From Myxococcales bacterium (GTDB lineage: Bacteria; Myxococcota_A; UBA9160; SZUA-336), in NCBI GenBank assembly GCA_013215565.1, contig JABSQV010000004.1, positions 46,590 to 110,589 of the forward strand: a stretch of 64,000 nt of DNA, in the 5' to 3' direction. The notes under the pieces were generated by a model. It was given only the letters and a program-made list of their open reading frames with translations. It did no database searches and was not told where the DNA came from. Below, one piece after another: positions 1 to 10,104 of this stretch (the stretch's first letter is position 1; each line of letters starts with the position of its first letter). The translations under genes and the position numbers were made by a program.

Positions 1-1
1 C

Positions 2-1435
2 GGAACGGGCGCAGAGTTGTTCGGCTACGCACCGGGACTGCAGCTCGGACAGCTCAAGCACCTGACGCGAAACGATCCCCGCCAGTACTACTACGTCGAT
101 GCAAGCCCAACCGCCGCGAGTGCCTGGCTCGGGGATGGCAGCGGAACCGACACCACCAAGGAGCCGGGCGAGTGGGCGACGGTCCTGGTTCAGGGGTTCC
201 GTCAGGGTGGCGCTGGCTACCTGGCGCTCGACGTGACCGATCCGAACGAGACTACGGCCGAGCACAGCCCATATCCGAAGTTTCTGTGGGAGTTTACGGA
301 TCCGGATCTCGGAAACTCGTGGTCCGAGCCGGTCATCACTCGGGTCAAGGTCGCGGGGGTTTCCGGAAGCGGCGACCAATGCGGAGCGGACGACGGTGAG
401 GGAGACTGCCGCGAGCAGTGGGTGGCGATCTTCGCGGGGGGTTATTCGGAGGATGGGGACCCCGCGCTCGTCAGCTACATCGCGGATCCTGCCAATCCGA
501 GCTGGAACGACCGCAGCAAGGCGATCTTCATCGTCGCGCTCGATAGCGGCAGCGTACTGGCCCGGGTCGCGTTCGACGCGGCCGGACTCACGGGTCCCAG
601 CGAAATGAGATTCTCGATTCCGAGTTCGCCGGCCGTCCTCGACCTGAACTTCGACGGTTTCGCCGACGTCCTCTACGTGGGCGACCTCGGAGGCCAGGTC
701 TGGAAGTGGGATTTCTCAAGTGTCGGACAGGACACCGACTTCGACGGAGAGATCGACAGCTGGTCGTCGGGCGTGTTCTTCCGCACGGACCCGACATTGA
801 TCGGCGGCACATACCTCCACCACCGGAGCATCTTCTACCCGCCGTCGGCCGCGTTTTCGGGCGGCGAGTTGCTGCTGACCTTCGGCAGCGGTGAGCGCAC
901 CGTGCTCGGCTACGCCGGAAGCCCCAGCGATGACGACAACAATCGTTTCTTCGTGGTGAAGGACGAACATCCGACCGGCAGCCAGGCTTTCGACGAGACC
1001 CTCGAAGAGGACGACCTCACCGACATTACCGGCTCCGCAACCGATACCGACACGACCGACGAGGGCTACTTCTTCACAGTCGAGGACTCCGAGAAGTTCA
1101 TCACTCAGCAGACGATCTTTGCCGGATACGTGATCACGGCGAGCTACGTGCCGGACCCGAACGCGACGGGCACCTGCGACCCGAGCGGAGAATCGCGCCT
1201 GTACGTATTCAATCTCAGCACCGGGCTCGGTTTCTTCCCGCAATCAGGCTCGACACCGGACGAAGACCGCTGGGTCTCGATCGGGCCGGGTGCACCCACC
1301 TCACCGGTCATCCACCTCTCGCCAGATGGGGACGAGATCTACATTCAGACGACGCTCGCCAACCTGGTACGCCTGCAAGCTCCGCCCCAGAGCCTCCCGC
1401 CCGTTTGGCCCATCTACTGGATGCAGAAGTTCTAG
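2..1435 (+). CDS. pilY1: PilY1-like type IV pilus protein, C-terminal part
   Basis: The reading frame is open through the left edge, so this is the 3' part of a longer gene; the TTG at 17 is internal rather than a start. The visible 478 codons match the C-terminal beta-propeller of PilY1 family proteins, which sit at the tip of type IV pili and act in pilus assembly, retraction and adhesion. Diagnostic features are the early GAELFGYAPG segment, an Asp-rich calcium-binding-type loop (DLNFDGFAD, nt 641-667) followed by a GGQVWKWD propeller blade, and Cys pairs that could form disulfides. The chain ends with an aromatic PIYWMQKF tail. A small secreted protein follows 19 nt after the stop. The family call is firm. 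Which pilus system it belongs to cannot be seen from here. Confidence 0.85.
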   Translation, partial: GTGAELFGYAPGLQLGQLKHLTRNDPRQYYYVDASPTAASAWLGDGSGTDTTKEPGEWATVLVQGFRQGGAGYLALDVTDPNETTAEHSPYPKFLWEFTDPDLGNSWSEPVITRVKVAGVSGSGDQCGADDGEGDCREQWVAIFAGGYSEDGDPALVSYIADPANPSWNDRSKAIFIVALDSGSVLARVAFDAAGLTGPSEMRFSIPSSPAVLDLNFDGFADVLYVGDLGGQVWKWDFSSVGQDTDFDGEIDSWSSGVFFRTDPTLIGGTYLHHRSIFYPPSAAFSGGELLLTFGSGERTVLGYAGSPSDDDNNRFFVVKDEHPTGSQAFDETLEEDDLTDITGSATDTDTTDEGYFFTVEDSEKFITQQTIFAGYVITASYVPDPNATGTCDPSGESRLYVFNLSTGLGFFPQSGSTPDEDRWVSIGPGAPTSPVIHLSPDGDEIYIQTTLANLVRLQAPPQSLPPVWPIYWMQKF

Positions 1436-1454
1436 GCTCACGAGAGGACTGCAA

Positions 1455-1727
1455 ATGCGATTCCTTATTCCAGTTTTGGTTCTGACGTTCCTCGTCGCAC
1501 TCGGAAGTCCGGCCAGCGCCGGAGATCGGATGGTGGGCGCGCTCGAGGGTGCGGTCGAGCACATCGACCGCAAAGCCCGAACGTTCGTGGTCGAAGGCAT
1601 CCGGGTCAAGGTTCCGCACGAGGTCCGGGGGTTCCGCAAGCTCCGCACCGGAGAACCCGTATTCGTCGAGCTGAAGCCCGGAACCCGACCCGCGCGCGCG
1701 GTCCGACTCGAACCGGTCGTCTACTAG
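1455..1727 (+). CDS. small secreted protein of unknown function
   Basis: This 90-residue protein starts at an ATG 19 nt after the pilY1-like stop, with a GAGGAC ribosome-binding sequence 5-10 nt upstream. A longer upstream start would run into pilY1 in another frame, so I reject it. Residues 1-25 form a clear signal peptide (hydrophobic LIPVLVLTFLVAL, then a PASAG cleavage site). The mature part is a short basic beta-rich domain with alternating Val and charged residues, and could be a small OB- or SH3-like barrel. I do not recognise a named family. Its position suggests cotranscription with the pilus gene and a periplasmic role. Confidence 0.7.
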   Translation: MRFLIPVLVLTFLVALGSPASAGDRMVGALEGAVEHIDRKARTFVVEGIRVKVPHEVRGFRKLRTGEPVFVELKPGTRPARAVRLEPVVY

Positions 1728-1738
1728 CAAACGGGGTC

Positions 1739-3250
1739 TCAGGCCGGGTCGAAGCGGTTCGCGCCTTCGTGGTGCGAGAGTTCCCCGTCCCGGCCCACCT
1801 GCTCGCAGGCCACGAACGCCTCGAGTAGATCGCGATCGGGCGGCGTATTCGCCAGGAAGCGCCGTCCGTCTTCCTGGCGGCCAAGCACGATCCCGCGCGC
1901 GGGCGCGCCATCGCGGTCGTACACCACGGTGTAGGCCTCCAGCCTGCCCTTGCCCCGAGCTTCTTCCACGACCGCAAGCGGTGCCCGCTCCAGCCGCCCG
2001 GAAGAATCCGGCGTGGGCATCGCGCCGGCCGCCGCGTCGCCGCCCTTCGGGACCGTCGACCACACGCTCGCAGCATGCTTCGTGAGATACCAGCCGTTCC
2101 CGGTCACGAGTCCCTTCGATCCGGGATTCTCGCGCAGGCGAGCCGCCATCGAAGCCAGTGCGTGGAGCGTGTAGGCGCTCGCGGGCCCTCCAGCGTAGGG
2201 CAGGCCTCCGGTCACCGTGAAGCCGCGCGGGTCGTCCTCCGGAAGGTCCAGCATCTCGCACGCCATCGAAACCGCAGACGGGAAGCAGCTGTAAAAGTCG
2301 ATCAAGTCGATATCGTCGATCTCGAGGCCCGCACTTCTGAGCGCACCGCACGTCGAGTCGCGCAGAGCGGGGCAGGCCGCGAAGTCGGGGCGCTCGCTCA
2401 CCCACCAGGCTTCCTCTTCCGACTGGGCTCCTCCCAACCAGTACACCCGGCGCTCCGCCGGAATCCCGTAGGCGCGCGCGGCCTCGGCTGAGAGGATCAA
2501 CAGCCCCGCGGCCTGGTCGGTCTGAAGAACCGCGTTCAGATACTTGGGATACGGAAACGCAATCATCCGATTTTGGGGCGTCACCGTCGTGAGTTCCTCG
2601 GCGCTGCGGTAGGTCGGAAACCAGGCGTAGGGGTTACGCGCTGCGACCTCGGTAAAGCGGCTGAAGAGTTCCCCCATTCGCTGGCGGTGCGTGTCGAGGT
2701 CGAGCTCGCGGCGTGCGCGCAGAGCGTTCTCGAAGATCGGGTAAATGTCGGTCGGGCTTCTCAATCCGTACTCGGACTCCAACTTAGAGTTTCCGCGCCG
2801 AAGCTCGCCCACCAACTCGGGCTTTCCCGATCCGCCCTGCGTCCACTCCAGCTCGACTCCTGCCTTACGCGCCCGCATGAGGGTGCGCATGTTGTTGCAG
2901 CCAAGCACAAGGCCGATGCGCGACTCGCCGCGCGTGATGCGTTCGCAGACCAGGTTCGCGAGCGTCACCCCGATCTGCCCGCCCATCTCGCTCGTGTACA
3001 TGGCACGCGGCTTCGCAGCCAGGCGCTCCGCGACCAGGCCCGCGGGATTCTGCGGGCTCCACCCGACCGTGTTGATGAGCGCAATCGTGTCGAGTTCTGC
3101 GAGCACCGCGTCGCGGCAACTCGCATCCGCCGCCGCCCCTCTCGCAACCTGCTCGAGCATCTCGAGGGGCTCCAGCGCCGACTTCGGTTCCGCATCGCGC
3201 TGCAACAGCTGCGCGGACCCGACAAGCACGGGCGTTCGATCATCCGTCAA
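1739..3250 (-). CDS. thiolase-like acetyl-CoA acetyltransferase family protein
   Basis: This 503-residue thiolase-superfamily protein is of the type annotated as acetyl-CoA acetyltransferase or SCP2-type thiolase. The start is TTG, chosen because GGAGGAG lies 6 nt upstream. The N-terminal domain carries the usual PVLVGSAQ opening and a GGQIGVTLANL stretch. The C-terminal half has FYSCFPSAVSMACEML, GGLPYAGGPASAYTLHA and a GNGWYLTKHAASV segment matching the Gly-rich thiolase C-terminus. The last 100 residues resemble the OB-like extension common in this subfamily (VYDRDGAPARGIVLGRQ). The nucleophilic Cys that biosynthetic thiolases carry near residue 90 is not obvious; the position is occupied by YTSEMGGQ. 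The substrate is unknown and the reaction may differ from classical thiolysis. It is convergent with the pilY1 pair. Confidence 0.8.
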   Translation of the reverse strand: MTDDRTPVLVGSAQLLQRDAEPKSALEPLEMLEQVARGAAADASCRDAVLAELDTIALINTVGWSPQNPAGLVAERLAAKPRAMYTSEMGGQIGVTLANLVCERITRGESRIGLVLGCNNMRTLMRARKAGVELEWTQGGSGKPELVGELRRGNSKLESEYGLRSPTDIYPIFENALRARRELDLDTHRQRMGELFSRFTEVAARNPYAWFPTYRSAEELTTVTPQNRMIAFPYPKYLNAVLQTDQAAGLLILSAEAARAYGIPAERRVYWLGGAQSEEEAWWVSERPDFAACPALRDSTCGALRSAGLEIDDIDLIDFYSCFPSAVSMACEMLDLPEDDPRGFTVTGGLPYAGGPASAYTLHALASMAARLRENPGSKGLVTGNGWYLTKHAASVWSTVPKGGDAAAGAMPTPDSSGRLERAPLAVVEEARGKGRLEAYTVVYDRDGAPARGIVLGRQEDGRRFLANTPPDRDLLEAFVACEQVGRDGELSHHEGANRFDPA

Positions 3251-3364
3251 GCTTTGCTCCTCCCCGGAAGCCCAAGGGCAGAGGCAGTGTAGACGATTCT
3301 CCGTGGCCGCTCCGGGGCGGGCGAAACCGACCTGCGGACGGAGCGACGCCGATGCGGACCGGCT

Positions 3365-5662
3365 TCAGAGGCGCAGGCCGCGCAACCGCAGCGCGTTCGA
3401 GATCACCGATACCGAGCTGAGACTCATCGCAGCCGCCGCGATCATGGGGCTCAGGAGAATCCCGAATGCCGGATACAGAACGCCGGCCGCGAGCGGCACG
3501 CCGAGTGCGTTGTACACGAATGCAAAGAAGAGGTTCTGGCGGATGTTCGCAATTGTGGCCCGGCTCAGCTTGCGCGCCCGCACGATCCCGAGCAGGTCCC
3601 CCCGCACGAGCGTCACACCCGCGCTCTCCATCGCAACGTCGGTCCCCGTCCCCATCGCGATACCGACGTCGGCACCCGCGAGCGCGGGGGCGTCGTTCAC
3701 GCCGTCTCCGGCCATCGCGACCCGTGCACCCTGCTGCTGCAGACGGCGTACGACGGCGAGCTTCTCTTCTGGGAGCACTTCGGCGATCACTTCGTCGAGT
3801 TCGAGACTTCGGGCTACAGCGTCGGCCGTGGCGCGGCTATCTCCCGTGAGCATCACGATACGAAGCGCCTCTGCGTGAAGCCGCTCGATCGCCTCGGGAG
3901 TCGAGGCCTTGAGCGGGTCCGCGATTCCGAGCAGCCCGACGGGCTTACGGTCCAGGGCCACGAAGACCACGGTCTGACCCTCGGCCCGGAGCGTGTTTGC
4001 ACGTGCGCGAAGCGCTCCGAGTTCGATCGCTTCCTCTTCGAAGAGCAGTGCGTTTCCGAGTACCGCCCGACGCCCCGCGATCTCTCCCGTGACGCCCCGG
4101 CCGGTCCGCGATTCGAAGTGCTCGACGGGCGCCGCCTCGAGGCCACGCGCCTCCGCTCCCGCGAGGATGGCAGATGCGAGGGGATGCTCGCTGCCGCGTT
4201 CGAGGTTCGCGGCAAGCCCGAGTAAGCTCAGCTCGTCGTAGCCAACTGCCGTCTCGAGCGATGCGAGAGACGGCCTGCCCTCGGTGAGTGTCCCCGTCTT
4301 GTCGATCACAAGCGTATCAACGCTGCGCAACACCTCGATCGCCTCGGCATTCCGAAACAGGACGCCCGCGCCCGCGCCCCGGCCCGCCGCGACCATGATC
4401 GAGACGGGAGTCGCGAGTCCGAGCGCGCAGGGACAGGCAACGATCAGGACGGCGACCGCGTTGATCAGCGCGTGGGCCAGGCGTGGCTCGGGCCCCAGAA
4501 ACGCCCACACCAGGAAGGTCCCGACCGCCACCGCGAGAACCGCCGGAACGAACCAGGCCGCTACGGCGTCGGCCGTGCGCTGGATCGGGGCCCGGCTCCG
4601 CTGCGCGTCGGCCACCAGTTGCACGATTCGATGCAGCAGGGTCTCGGCCCCGACGCGTTCGGCTTCCATCACCAGGGTCCCGGTTCCGTTCACGGTCGCC
4701 CCGACCACGCGATCTCCGCGCTGCTTTGCGACCGGGATCGGCTCTCCGGTCACGAGCGACTCGTCCACGGCACTGCTGCCCTCTACGACGACGCCATCGA
4801 CCGGGATCTTCTCGCCGGGACGGATTCGCAGCCGGTCGCCCGGCTCGACTTCTTCGAGCCCCACGTCCCGCTCGCTTCCATCGGCCTCGACCCGGCGGGC
4901 CGAATTTGGCGCCAGCCCGAGCAAGTCCCGCAGCGCGGCGCCGGTTCGGCGCCGGGCCCGTAGCTCGAGCACCTGTCCGAGCAGGACGAGCGTGACGATG
5001 ACCGCCGCAGCCTCGAAATACACCGCGACCCGGCCTGCAGAATCTCGAAACGAAGCGGGGAAGAGCCCCGGCGCGAGCGTTGCGAGCGCGCTGTAGGCAA
5101 ACGCGGTGCCGGTTCCGATCGCGATCAGCGTGAACATGTTGAGGTTTCCGGAGGCCAGCGACCGGCCCCCGCGTACGAAGAAGGGCGCCGCGCCCCAGAG
5201 CACGACCGGCGTCGTGAGCAGGAACTGAATCCACGGAAGCCAGACAGCCGGCAGCGCGGAACGGACCGGGTCCCCGGGTACCATCTCGGACATCGCGACC
5301 AGGAAGACGGGCAGGGTCAAGACCGCGCTCCCCCAGAATCTGCGGGTCATGTCGGCGAGCTCGGTGTTTTCCTCCTCGGGGTTCACGCCCTGAGGCTCCA
5401 GCGCCATGCCGCACTTGGGGCAGCTCCCGGGCCCCCGCTGCACGACCTCGGGATGCATCGGGCAGGTGTAGACCGCGTCGGAAGACCCGGCAGCGTGAAC
5501 GTCCCGGGAGCCCAGGTACGCCTCGGGGCCGTCCCTGAACTTCGAGAGGCAGCGCGCGGAGCAGAAGCGGTAGAGCGTCCCTCGAAACTCGTGGGCGTGG
5601 GCGGACTCCGGCGTCACGCGCATGCCACACACAGGGTCCGTCAGTCGAGAAGTCGCATCCAT
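3365..5662 (-). CDS. copA: copper-translocating P1B-type ATPase with YHS and heavy-metal-binding N-terminus
   Basis: This 765-residue heavy-metal P-type ATPase would export Cu(I) or a related ion from the cytoplasm using ATP. The N-terminus is modular: a YHS domain (residues about 8-51, DPVCGM plus a CSARC pair), then a heavy-metal-binding domain (about 65-90, YTCPMHPEV and CPKCGM). There is no classical HMA CxxC ferredoxin-like domain. The core has eight predicted membrane helices, the CPC metal site in helix 6 ([11 protein letters not shown], about residue 411), the phosphorylation motif DKTGT (about 452), and the GDGVND hinge (about 653). It stands alone, divergent from hemJ, with no CueR- or CsoR-like regulator nearby. 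Cu(I) is most likely from the CPC and helix motifs; Ag(I) is equally compatible. Confidence 0.93.
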   Translation of the reverse strand: MDATSRLTDPVCGMRVTPESAHAHEFRGTLYRFCSARCLSKFRDGPEAYLGSRDVHAAGSSDAVYTCPMHPEVVQRGPGSCPKCGMALEPQGVNPEEENTELADMTRRFWGSAVLTLPVFLVAMSEMVPGDPVRSALPAVWLPWIQFLLTTPVVLWGAAPFFVRGGRSLASGNLNMFTLIAIGTGTAFAYSALATLAPGLFPASFRDSAGRVAVYFEAAAVIVTLVLLGQVLELRARRRTGAALRDLLGLAPNSARRVEADGSERDVGLEEVEPGDRLRIRPGEKIPVDGVVVEGSSAVDESLVTGEPIPVAKQRGDRVVGATVNGTGTLVMEAERVGAETLLHRIVQLVADAQRSRAPIQRTADAVAAWFVPAVLAVAVGTFLVWAFLGPEPRLAHALINAVAVLIVACPCALGLATPVSIMVAAGRGAGAGVLFRNAEAIEVLRSVDTLVIDKTGTLTEGRPSLASLETAVGYDELSLLGLAANLERGSEHPLASAILAGAEARGLEAAPVEHFESRTGRGVTGEIAGRRAVLGNALLFEEEAIELGALRARANTLRAEGQTVVFVALDRKPVGLLGIADPLKASTPEAIERLHAEALRIVMLTGDSRATADAVARSLELDEVIAEVLPEEKLAVVRRLQQQGARVAMAGDGVNDAPALAGADVGIAMGTGTDVAMESAGVTLVRGDLLGIVRARKLSRATIANIRQNLFFAFVYNALGVPLAAGVLYPAFGILLSPMIAAAAMSLSSVSVISNALRLRGLRL

Positions 5663-5874
5663 TGCGCTTGCTTTTGCTCCTCGAGGCCTGGGCTGGCCCG
5701 CGCCTGCGTCGCCCCGCGCGGACCATCCTAGCGCCTGGCAGTTTCGGAAGTGGGATCCGGATCCGCGCGCCCGGCGTGGGGGCGAGGCCTCGAACGCCCC
5801 GCAGGTGCCGCCGCTCTTCGGTCGCGGCCCCGTCAGGTACTGGACGGCGGAGCGAGTTGAGCTATCGAGTGCAC

Positions 5875-6306
5875 ATGCTGCTGCTCTGGCTCAAGGCACT
5901 GCACCTGATCTTTGCGATCGCATGGTTCGCGGGGCTCTTCTACATGTTCCGACTGCTGGTCTATCAGGTGGAGAACCAGGATCGGCCCGAGGTGCTTGCG
6001 GTGCTTCGCCGCATGGCCGAGCGGTTGTACCGGATCATCACGACGCCCGCCATGCTCCTCACGCTCGCGTTCGGCGTGGCGATGCTGGCCGCAAATCCCG
6101 GCTACCTATCGCAGGCCTGGATCCTGGCGAAGTTGGTGCTGCTCGCGGGCCTCGTCACCTACAACCTGTACGTGGGGCGAGTACGCAGACGCTTTGCGGC
6201 CGGCGACTTCTACCTGAGTTCGCGCCAGTGCCGGATCCGGAACGAGATCCCGACGCTGTTTCTGGTTGGGATCGTGCTGCTGGCCGTGCTGCGGCCGAGC
6301 TTCTAG
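5875..6306 (+). CDS. hemJ: HemJ-type protoporphyrinogen IX oxidase
   Basis: This 143-residue integral membrane protein of the HemJ (UPF0093) family oxidises protoporphyrinogen IX to protoporphyrin IX in haem synthesis. It has four predicted membrane helices. The family-specific N-terminal segment [22 protein letters not shown] carries the conserved His in helix 1, and the C-terminal [22 protein letters not shown] segment is also typical. I chose the ATG that aligns with family N-termini. An in-frame GTG lies 6 nt upstream, and a TTG 18 nt upstream has the better ribosome-binding sequence (GGAG), so the true start could be slightly earlier. It is divergent from copA, with about 210 nt between them and no other gene there. 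Confidence 0.85.
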   Translation: MLLLWLKALHLIFAIAWFAGLFYMFRLLVYQVENQDRPEVLAVLRRMAERLYRIITTPAMLLTLAFGVAMLAANPGYLSQAWILAKLVLLAGLVTYNLYVGRVRRRFAAGDFYLSSRQCRIRNEIPTLFLVGIVLLAVLRPSF

Positions 6307-6377
6307 CCGGGCCGTTCGCTCGGGCCGGGCTCGCCGCAAGCACGAGCCAGGGGCGTGCCGCGCGCGCTGCGCGCGCC

Positions 6378-7952
6378 CTAAAGCAGGTCGGCGTCGACGG
6401 CAAACGGCTCTAGCGACCCACCCAACCGAGCACTCCGGAGTTCCTCCAGCGCACGCGCTTCCAGTTGCCGGACCCGCTCCCGGGACAGGCCGAGCTTCCT
6501 TCCGATCTCCTCGAGCGTGTGCTCCCGCTGTCCCTGCAGACCGAAGCGCCAGCAAAGAATCCGACGATTCCTCTCCTGGAGCCGGGCCAGCGAGCCCTCC
6601 GTCGCCCGCACCAGGCGCGACCGATCCATCTCCTGGCTCTCTTCGGCGGCGTCGGGGTCGGCCACAATCTCCTCGAGTCTCCGGGATTCAGTCCCGCGCA
6701 GCTCCATCTCGAGACTGACTGGCTCGCGCACCAGCCGCTCGAGTTCCTCGGCGCGTTCGATCGGAATCGAGAGCGTCTCGGCAACCTCGACCAGCGTCGG
6801 GTTGCGCCCAAGATCGCGCTCCAGATCGTCGCGGGCCCGCGCCTGCTTGCGCAGCAGATCGTGCACGTGGCTCGGGACCCGGATCGTGCGTGCGTGATTC
6901 TGAATCGCCCGGATCAATGCCTGCCGGATCCACCACACGGCGTAGGTCGAGAACTTGAAGCCGCGCGAGTGGTCGAACTTCTCCACAGCCCGGATCAACC
7001 CCAGGTTTCCTTCCTGAATCAGGTCGTGGAAGGCCAGCCCCATGCCCCGGAAGTCCTTGGCGATCGCGATCACGAGCTTCAGATTGTGCCGGGCAAACAG
7101 GTTCTTGAGCTGCGTCAGGCGGGACCAGGCGGCCTCCATGCCCTCCACGCGTTCGAGATAAGCGGGCGCCGGAAGGCCCAGTTCAGCCTCGAGCGCACGC
7201 CGCTCCCGAGAGAGCTCGCGGAGATCCTTCCGTCTGCGCGCGTGCCCCGCTTCGCTGCGCGGCGCACGCGCCTTCAGCGTGAGCATTTCTCGCTTCGCCT
7301 GGAGCCGTGCCAGCACGTCCCGGCGCGTTACCAGGTCCTGCCGGACCTGTCCGAGCACCCGCATCGAGAGGTCCGCCTGGATCAGGAGCTTCTCAGCTCT
7401 GCGGTCGAGACGCTCGAGATCGGCGGGTCCGAGGGTCCCTTCGGCGGACCCCCGCAACCGCTTGTGGACCAGGCGCTCGAGCTTCGCGACCAGCGTGTCG
7501 ATCCTCGAGGAAAGCGCCTCCCCGGTGCCCGGGGCCGAGCCGAAGGACTCGGTCATGCGCCCCGTGACCCGTCGCTTCTCGCGCAGGCCGCGCCAGATCC
7601 GCACAATCTCGGCCGCCGTCCAGGGCACGCCGAGGAGCGCTTCGCCGAACTCCTGAGTGGCCGCCTCCATCCCGCGGGCGAGTTCTACCTCCTGCTCCCG
7701 CCGGAGGGTCGGGATGTCGGAAATATCCGAAAAGTAGGAGTAGAGCGGATCGGCCTCGGCCGAGCCGCCGGAACTGGTCGCGCGCTCTCCCTGCGGCCCC
7801 AGCGGGGCCTGAAGTGCGCCGGACGGCTGCTCCGACTCCGACGGCTGCGTCCGGCGAGGCGACCGGGTGCGATGCCTCTCGACGACGATCTCGGCCAAGT
7901 CCCTGTTGCTCCAGATCAGCCGGCCAAAAAAGAAGCGGCGGCCGGGCAGCAT
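6378..7952 (-). CDS. RNA polymerase sigma factor, sigma-70 group 1/2
   Basis: This is a sigma-70 factor of the RpoD/RpoS class that directs RNA polymerase to promoters. The frame stays open much further upstream but would then overlap the divergent ald gene, so I use the ATG at 7952 (524 residues). Region 1.2 lies near residues 55-90 ([20 protein letters not shown]). A long, charged non-conserved region follows. Region 2 is near 289-364, with [18 protein letters not shown] and [13 protein letters not shown]. Region 4 is near 477-507, with [19 protein letters not shown]. Region 1.1 is not recognisable. The protein is therefore either a divergent primary factor or a group 2 stress/stationary factor. 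The very GC-rich opposite strand is also open but looks like a shadow. Confidence 0.9.
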   Translation of the reverse strand: MLPGRRFFFGRLIWSNRDLAEIVVERHRTRSPRRTQPSESEQPSGALQAPLGPQGERATSSGGSAEADPLYSYFSDISDIPTLRREQEVELARGMEAATQEFGEALLGVPWTAAEIVRIWRGLREKRRVTGRMTESFGSAPGTGEALSSRIDTLVAKLERLVHKRLRGSAEGTLGPADLERLDRRAEKLLIQADLSMRVLGQVRQDLVTRRDVLARLQAKREMLTLKARAPRSEAGHARRRKDLRELSRERRALEAELGLPAPAYLERVEGMEAAWSRLTQLKNLFARHNLKLVIAIAKDFRGMGLAFHDLIQEGNLGLIRAVEKFDHSRGFKFSTYAVWWIRQALIRAIQNHARTIRVPSHVHDLLRKQARARDDLERDLGRNPTLVEVAETLSIPIERAEELERLVREPVSLEMELRGTESRRLEEIVADPDAAEESQEMDRSRLVRATEGSLARLQERNRRILCWRFGLQGQREHTLEEIGRKLGLSRERVRQLEARALEELRSARLGGSLEPFAVDADLL

Positions 7953-8099
7953 TTCAGCAGCCAGTACCCGGTGGGACGCTCTTCCAGGGGGAAAATTCAG
8001 TCGCGCGGGGCAGAGCGGGGGCCGTCGGGGACGATCCGGCTTCCCGGATCGACTACCTTCCGGCCGAACTCCAGGCCGAGGCAGACCCGAGGAGGCGCC

Positions 8100-9206
8100 G
8101 TGCGCGTAGGGATCCCGACGGAGATCAAAGAGGACGAGAACCGCGTCGCAGTCACCCCAGCAGGGGTGGAGACCTTCCTGGAGCATGGCCACGAAATCTT
8201 TCTGCAGGCGGGCGCCGGGCGCGGGAGCCGCCTCTCCGACGAGGAATTCTCAGCTGCCGGGGCCACGATCCTCTCCGGCGCGGGAGCCGTCTACGAAGCC
8301 GCCGATCTGATCCTCAAGGTGAAAGAGCCCCTCGAACCCGAGTACGAACTGCTTCGCAGCGGCCAGGTGCTGTTCACCTACCTCCACCTCGCCAACAGTG
8401 AGATCCTCACCCGGGAACTGCTCTCGCGCGAGATCGTGGCGATCGGGTACGAGACCGTTCAACTCGAAGACGGCTCCCTGCCGCTGCTGGCCCCGATGTC
8501 CGAGGTCGCCGGATCCCTGTCGATTCAGGCCGGCGCCCGCGCGCTCGAGGCCGATGCCGGCGGAAAGGGGATCCTGCTTCGCGGAATCTCGGGCGTACGC
8601 AGAGGGCGCGTTACCGTCCTCGGCGCAGGCGTCGCGGGCTTCAATGCGAGCGTCGCGGCCGCCGGCTTGGGGCTCGAGGTCACGGTTCTGGACGTCAACG
8701 CGCGCCGTCTGGCGTACGTGCGCGACGTCGTCCAGGGCCACGTGAACACGCTGATGTCGAACCGCGCAAACCTCCGCGAGGCGGTGCGGCCTGCAGATCT
8801 CGTGATCGGGGCGGTTCTGATTCCGGGCGCTCGCGCGCCGAAGCTACTGAGTCGAGAACTGATCCGACAGATGGAACCCGGCTCGGTGCTGGTCGACATC
8901 TGCGTCGACCAGGGGGGCTGCGCGGAGACGACCCACCCGACCACCCATCACGACCCACGCTACCTCGAGGAGGGCGTCGTGCACTACGCCGTCGCGAACA
9001 TGCCGGGCGCAGTGCCGCAGACCTCGACCTACGCGTTGACGAACGCGACCCTGAACTACGCGCTCCGGCTGGCGGATTGCGGGTGGGAAACGGCCGCGGC
9101 CGAGGATCCGGCCCTGGCCCGCGGCGTGCACTGTGCGCGCGGCGCGCTCACCCAGGCCGCGGTCGCCGAGACCTTCGGGATTCCCCTGTCGCCGCTCGAG
9201 GTGTAG
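8100..9206 (+). CDS. ald: alanine dehydrogenase
   Basis: This 368-residue enzyme catalyses L-alanine + NAD+ + H2O to pyruvate + ammonium + NADH. The GTG start has AGGAGG about 6 nt upstream and begins [17 protein letters not shown], the standard Ald N-terminus. The active-site Lys sits in LILKVKEP (about residue 74) and the catalytic His in FTYLHLA (about 96). The NAD-binding Rossmann motif is [11 protein letters not shown] (about 170). The pyruvate/NAD segment near residue 270 contains [10 protein letters not shown]. The length is normal for the family. It is divergent from the sigma factor with about 150 nt between them. Together with the NAD-glutamate dehydrogenase at 22-27 kb it gives the cell two deaminating routes for amino-acid nitrogen. 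Confidence 0.95.
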   Translation: MRVGIPTEIKEDENRVAVTPAGVETFLEHGHEIFLQAGAGRGSRLSDEEFSAAGATILSGAGAVYEAADLILKVKEPLEPEYELLRSGQVLFTYLHLANSEILTRELLSREIVAIGYETVQLEDGSLPLLAPMSEVAGSLSIQAGARALEADAGGKGILLRGISGVRRGRVTVLGAGVAGFNASVAAAGLGLEVTVLDVNARRLAYVRDVVQGHVNTLMSNRANLREAVRPADLVIGAVLIPGARAPKLLSRELIRQMEPGSVLVDICVDQGGCAETTHPTTHHDPRYLEEGVVHYAVANMPGAVPQTSTYALTNATLNYALRLADCGWETAAAEDPALARGVHCARGALTQAAVAETFGIPLSPLEV

Positions 9207-9227
9207 GGCTTCGCCGGGGCAGCCGCG

Positions 9228-9938
9228 CTAGGCCTCAGCGCGCGCCATCGGAGCGCGCCGGGCTGCTTCCGGCGCCGGCAAGGTGAAGTAGAAGGTCGAT
9301 CCACGTCCCGGTTCGGACGAGACCCAGATCCGGCCCCCGTGCGATTCTACGATGCGGCGCGAGATCGCGAGACCGACCCCGGTCCCTACGACCGTGCGCG
9401 GCCCGTGTACGCGCCGCAGCGGTTCGAAAATCTCGGTGTGATAGCGCGGCTCGATGCCGACGCCATTGTCGCTGACGGAGAAGAGCCAGTCCGTCCCTCG
9501 ACGTTCGGCCCCGATCTCGATCCGGGGCCGTGCATCTCCGCAAAAACTGATCGCGTTTTGCACCAGATTTTGGAGCAACTGGACCAGCCGGAAGGGCTGC
9601 GCCCGCACCAGCGGAAGCCGGCGCTGCGTGATCAGGGCTCCGCTCTCGCGAATCGAAACGGCCAGATTGGTCACCACCTGCTCGAGCACCTCCCGGGTAT
9701 CGACCTCCTCCATCACCTGCGGCTTCTGACCGATGCGCGAAAGCGAGAGCAGGTCGTCAATCACGCAGCTCATGTGCTCGCTCGTACACAGAATGTCCTC
9801 GAGCGCCCCTCGACCTTCGGGATCGAGGCTCTCGCTCGAGCTCTTCAACAACTGGCGTGCACGCAGGCGAATCACGCGCAGCGGTTCTCGCAGGTCGTGA
9901 GCGGCCAGGGCCACGATCTCGTCCGACTTTTCTGCCAT
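9228..9938 (-). CDS. sensorless histidine kinase (HisKA + HATPase)
   Basis: This 236-residue cytoplasmic kinase consists only of the dimerisation/phosphoacceptor and ATPase domains. The H-box is LAAHDLREPLRV, with phospho-His at residue 14. The N-box is QNLVQNAISFC, G1 is SDNGVGI and G2 is GTGVGLAISRR, followed by a family-typical GRGSTFYFTLP end. The start ATG has GGAG 4-7 nt upstream, so a missing N-terminal sensor is unlikely to be a start-site error. The HDLREPLR H-box resembles phytochrome- and PAS-type kinases, which normally carry a large sensor. No response regulator is adjacent. It may be activated through a separate sensor protein. It is convergent with ald, 21 nt away. Confidence 0.87.
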   Translation of the reverse strand: MAEKSDEIVALAAHDLREPLRVIRLRARQLLKSSSESLDPEGRGALEDILCTSEHMSCVIDDLLSLSRIGQKPQVMEEVDTREVLEQVVTNLAVSIRESGALITQRRLPLVRAQPFRLVQLLQNLVQNAISFCGDARPRIEIGAERRGTDWLFSVSDNGVGIEPRYHTEIFEPLRRVHGPRTVVGTGVGLAISRRIVESHGGRIWVSSEPGRGSTFYFTLPAPEAARRAPMARAEA

Positions 9939-10104
9939 GGATCTCCAGCCCGAAGGTCGAGACAGACTTCCTTACGAGTGGAGGGGGCCAGCGCAGCGCG
10001 CCCGGGGAGCGCTCAAGGTGCCGCGCGAAGTCCGACCCCGCCAGTCACGCGGCCGATCACCCTGCAGCTCGCGCCGCGGGATGGGGGCGGGAAGTTTGGG
10101 GCCC

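Noticed and set aside
6465..9206. 913-codon open frame on the plus strand across the sigma-factor region
   Set aside because: The first part runs antisense to conserved sigma-70 motifs; only the last 368 codons (from 8100) are a real gene, ald. High GC with few stops explains the extension.
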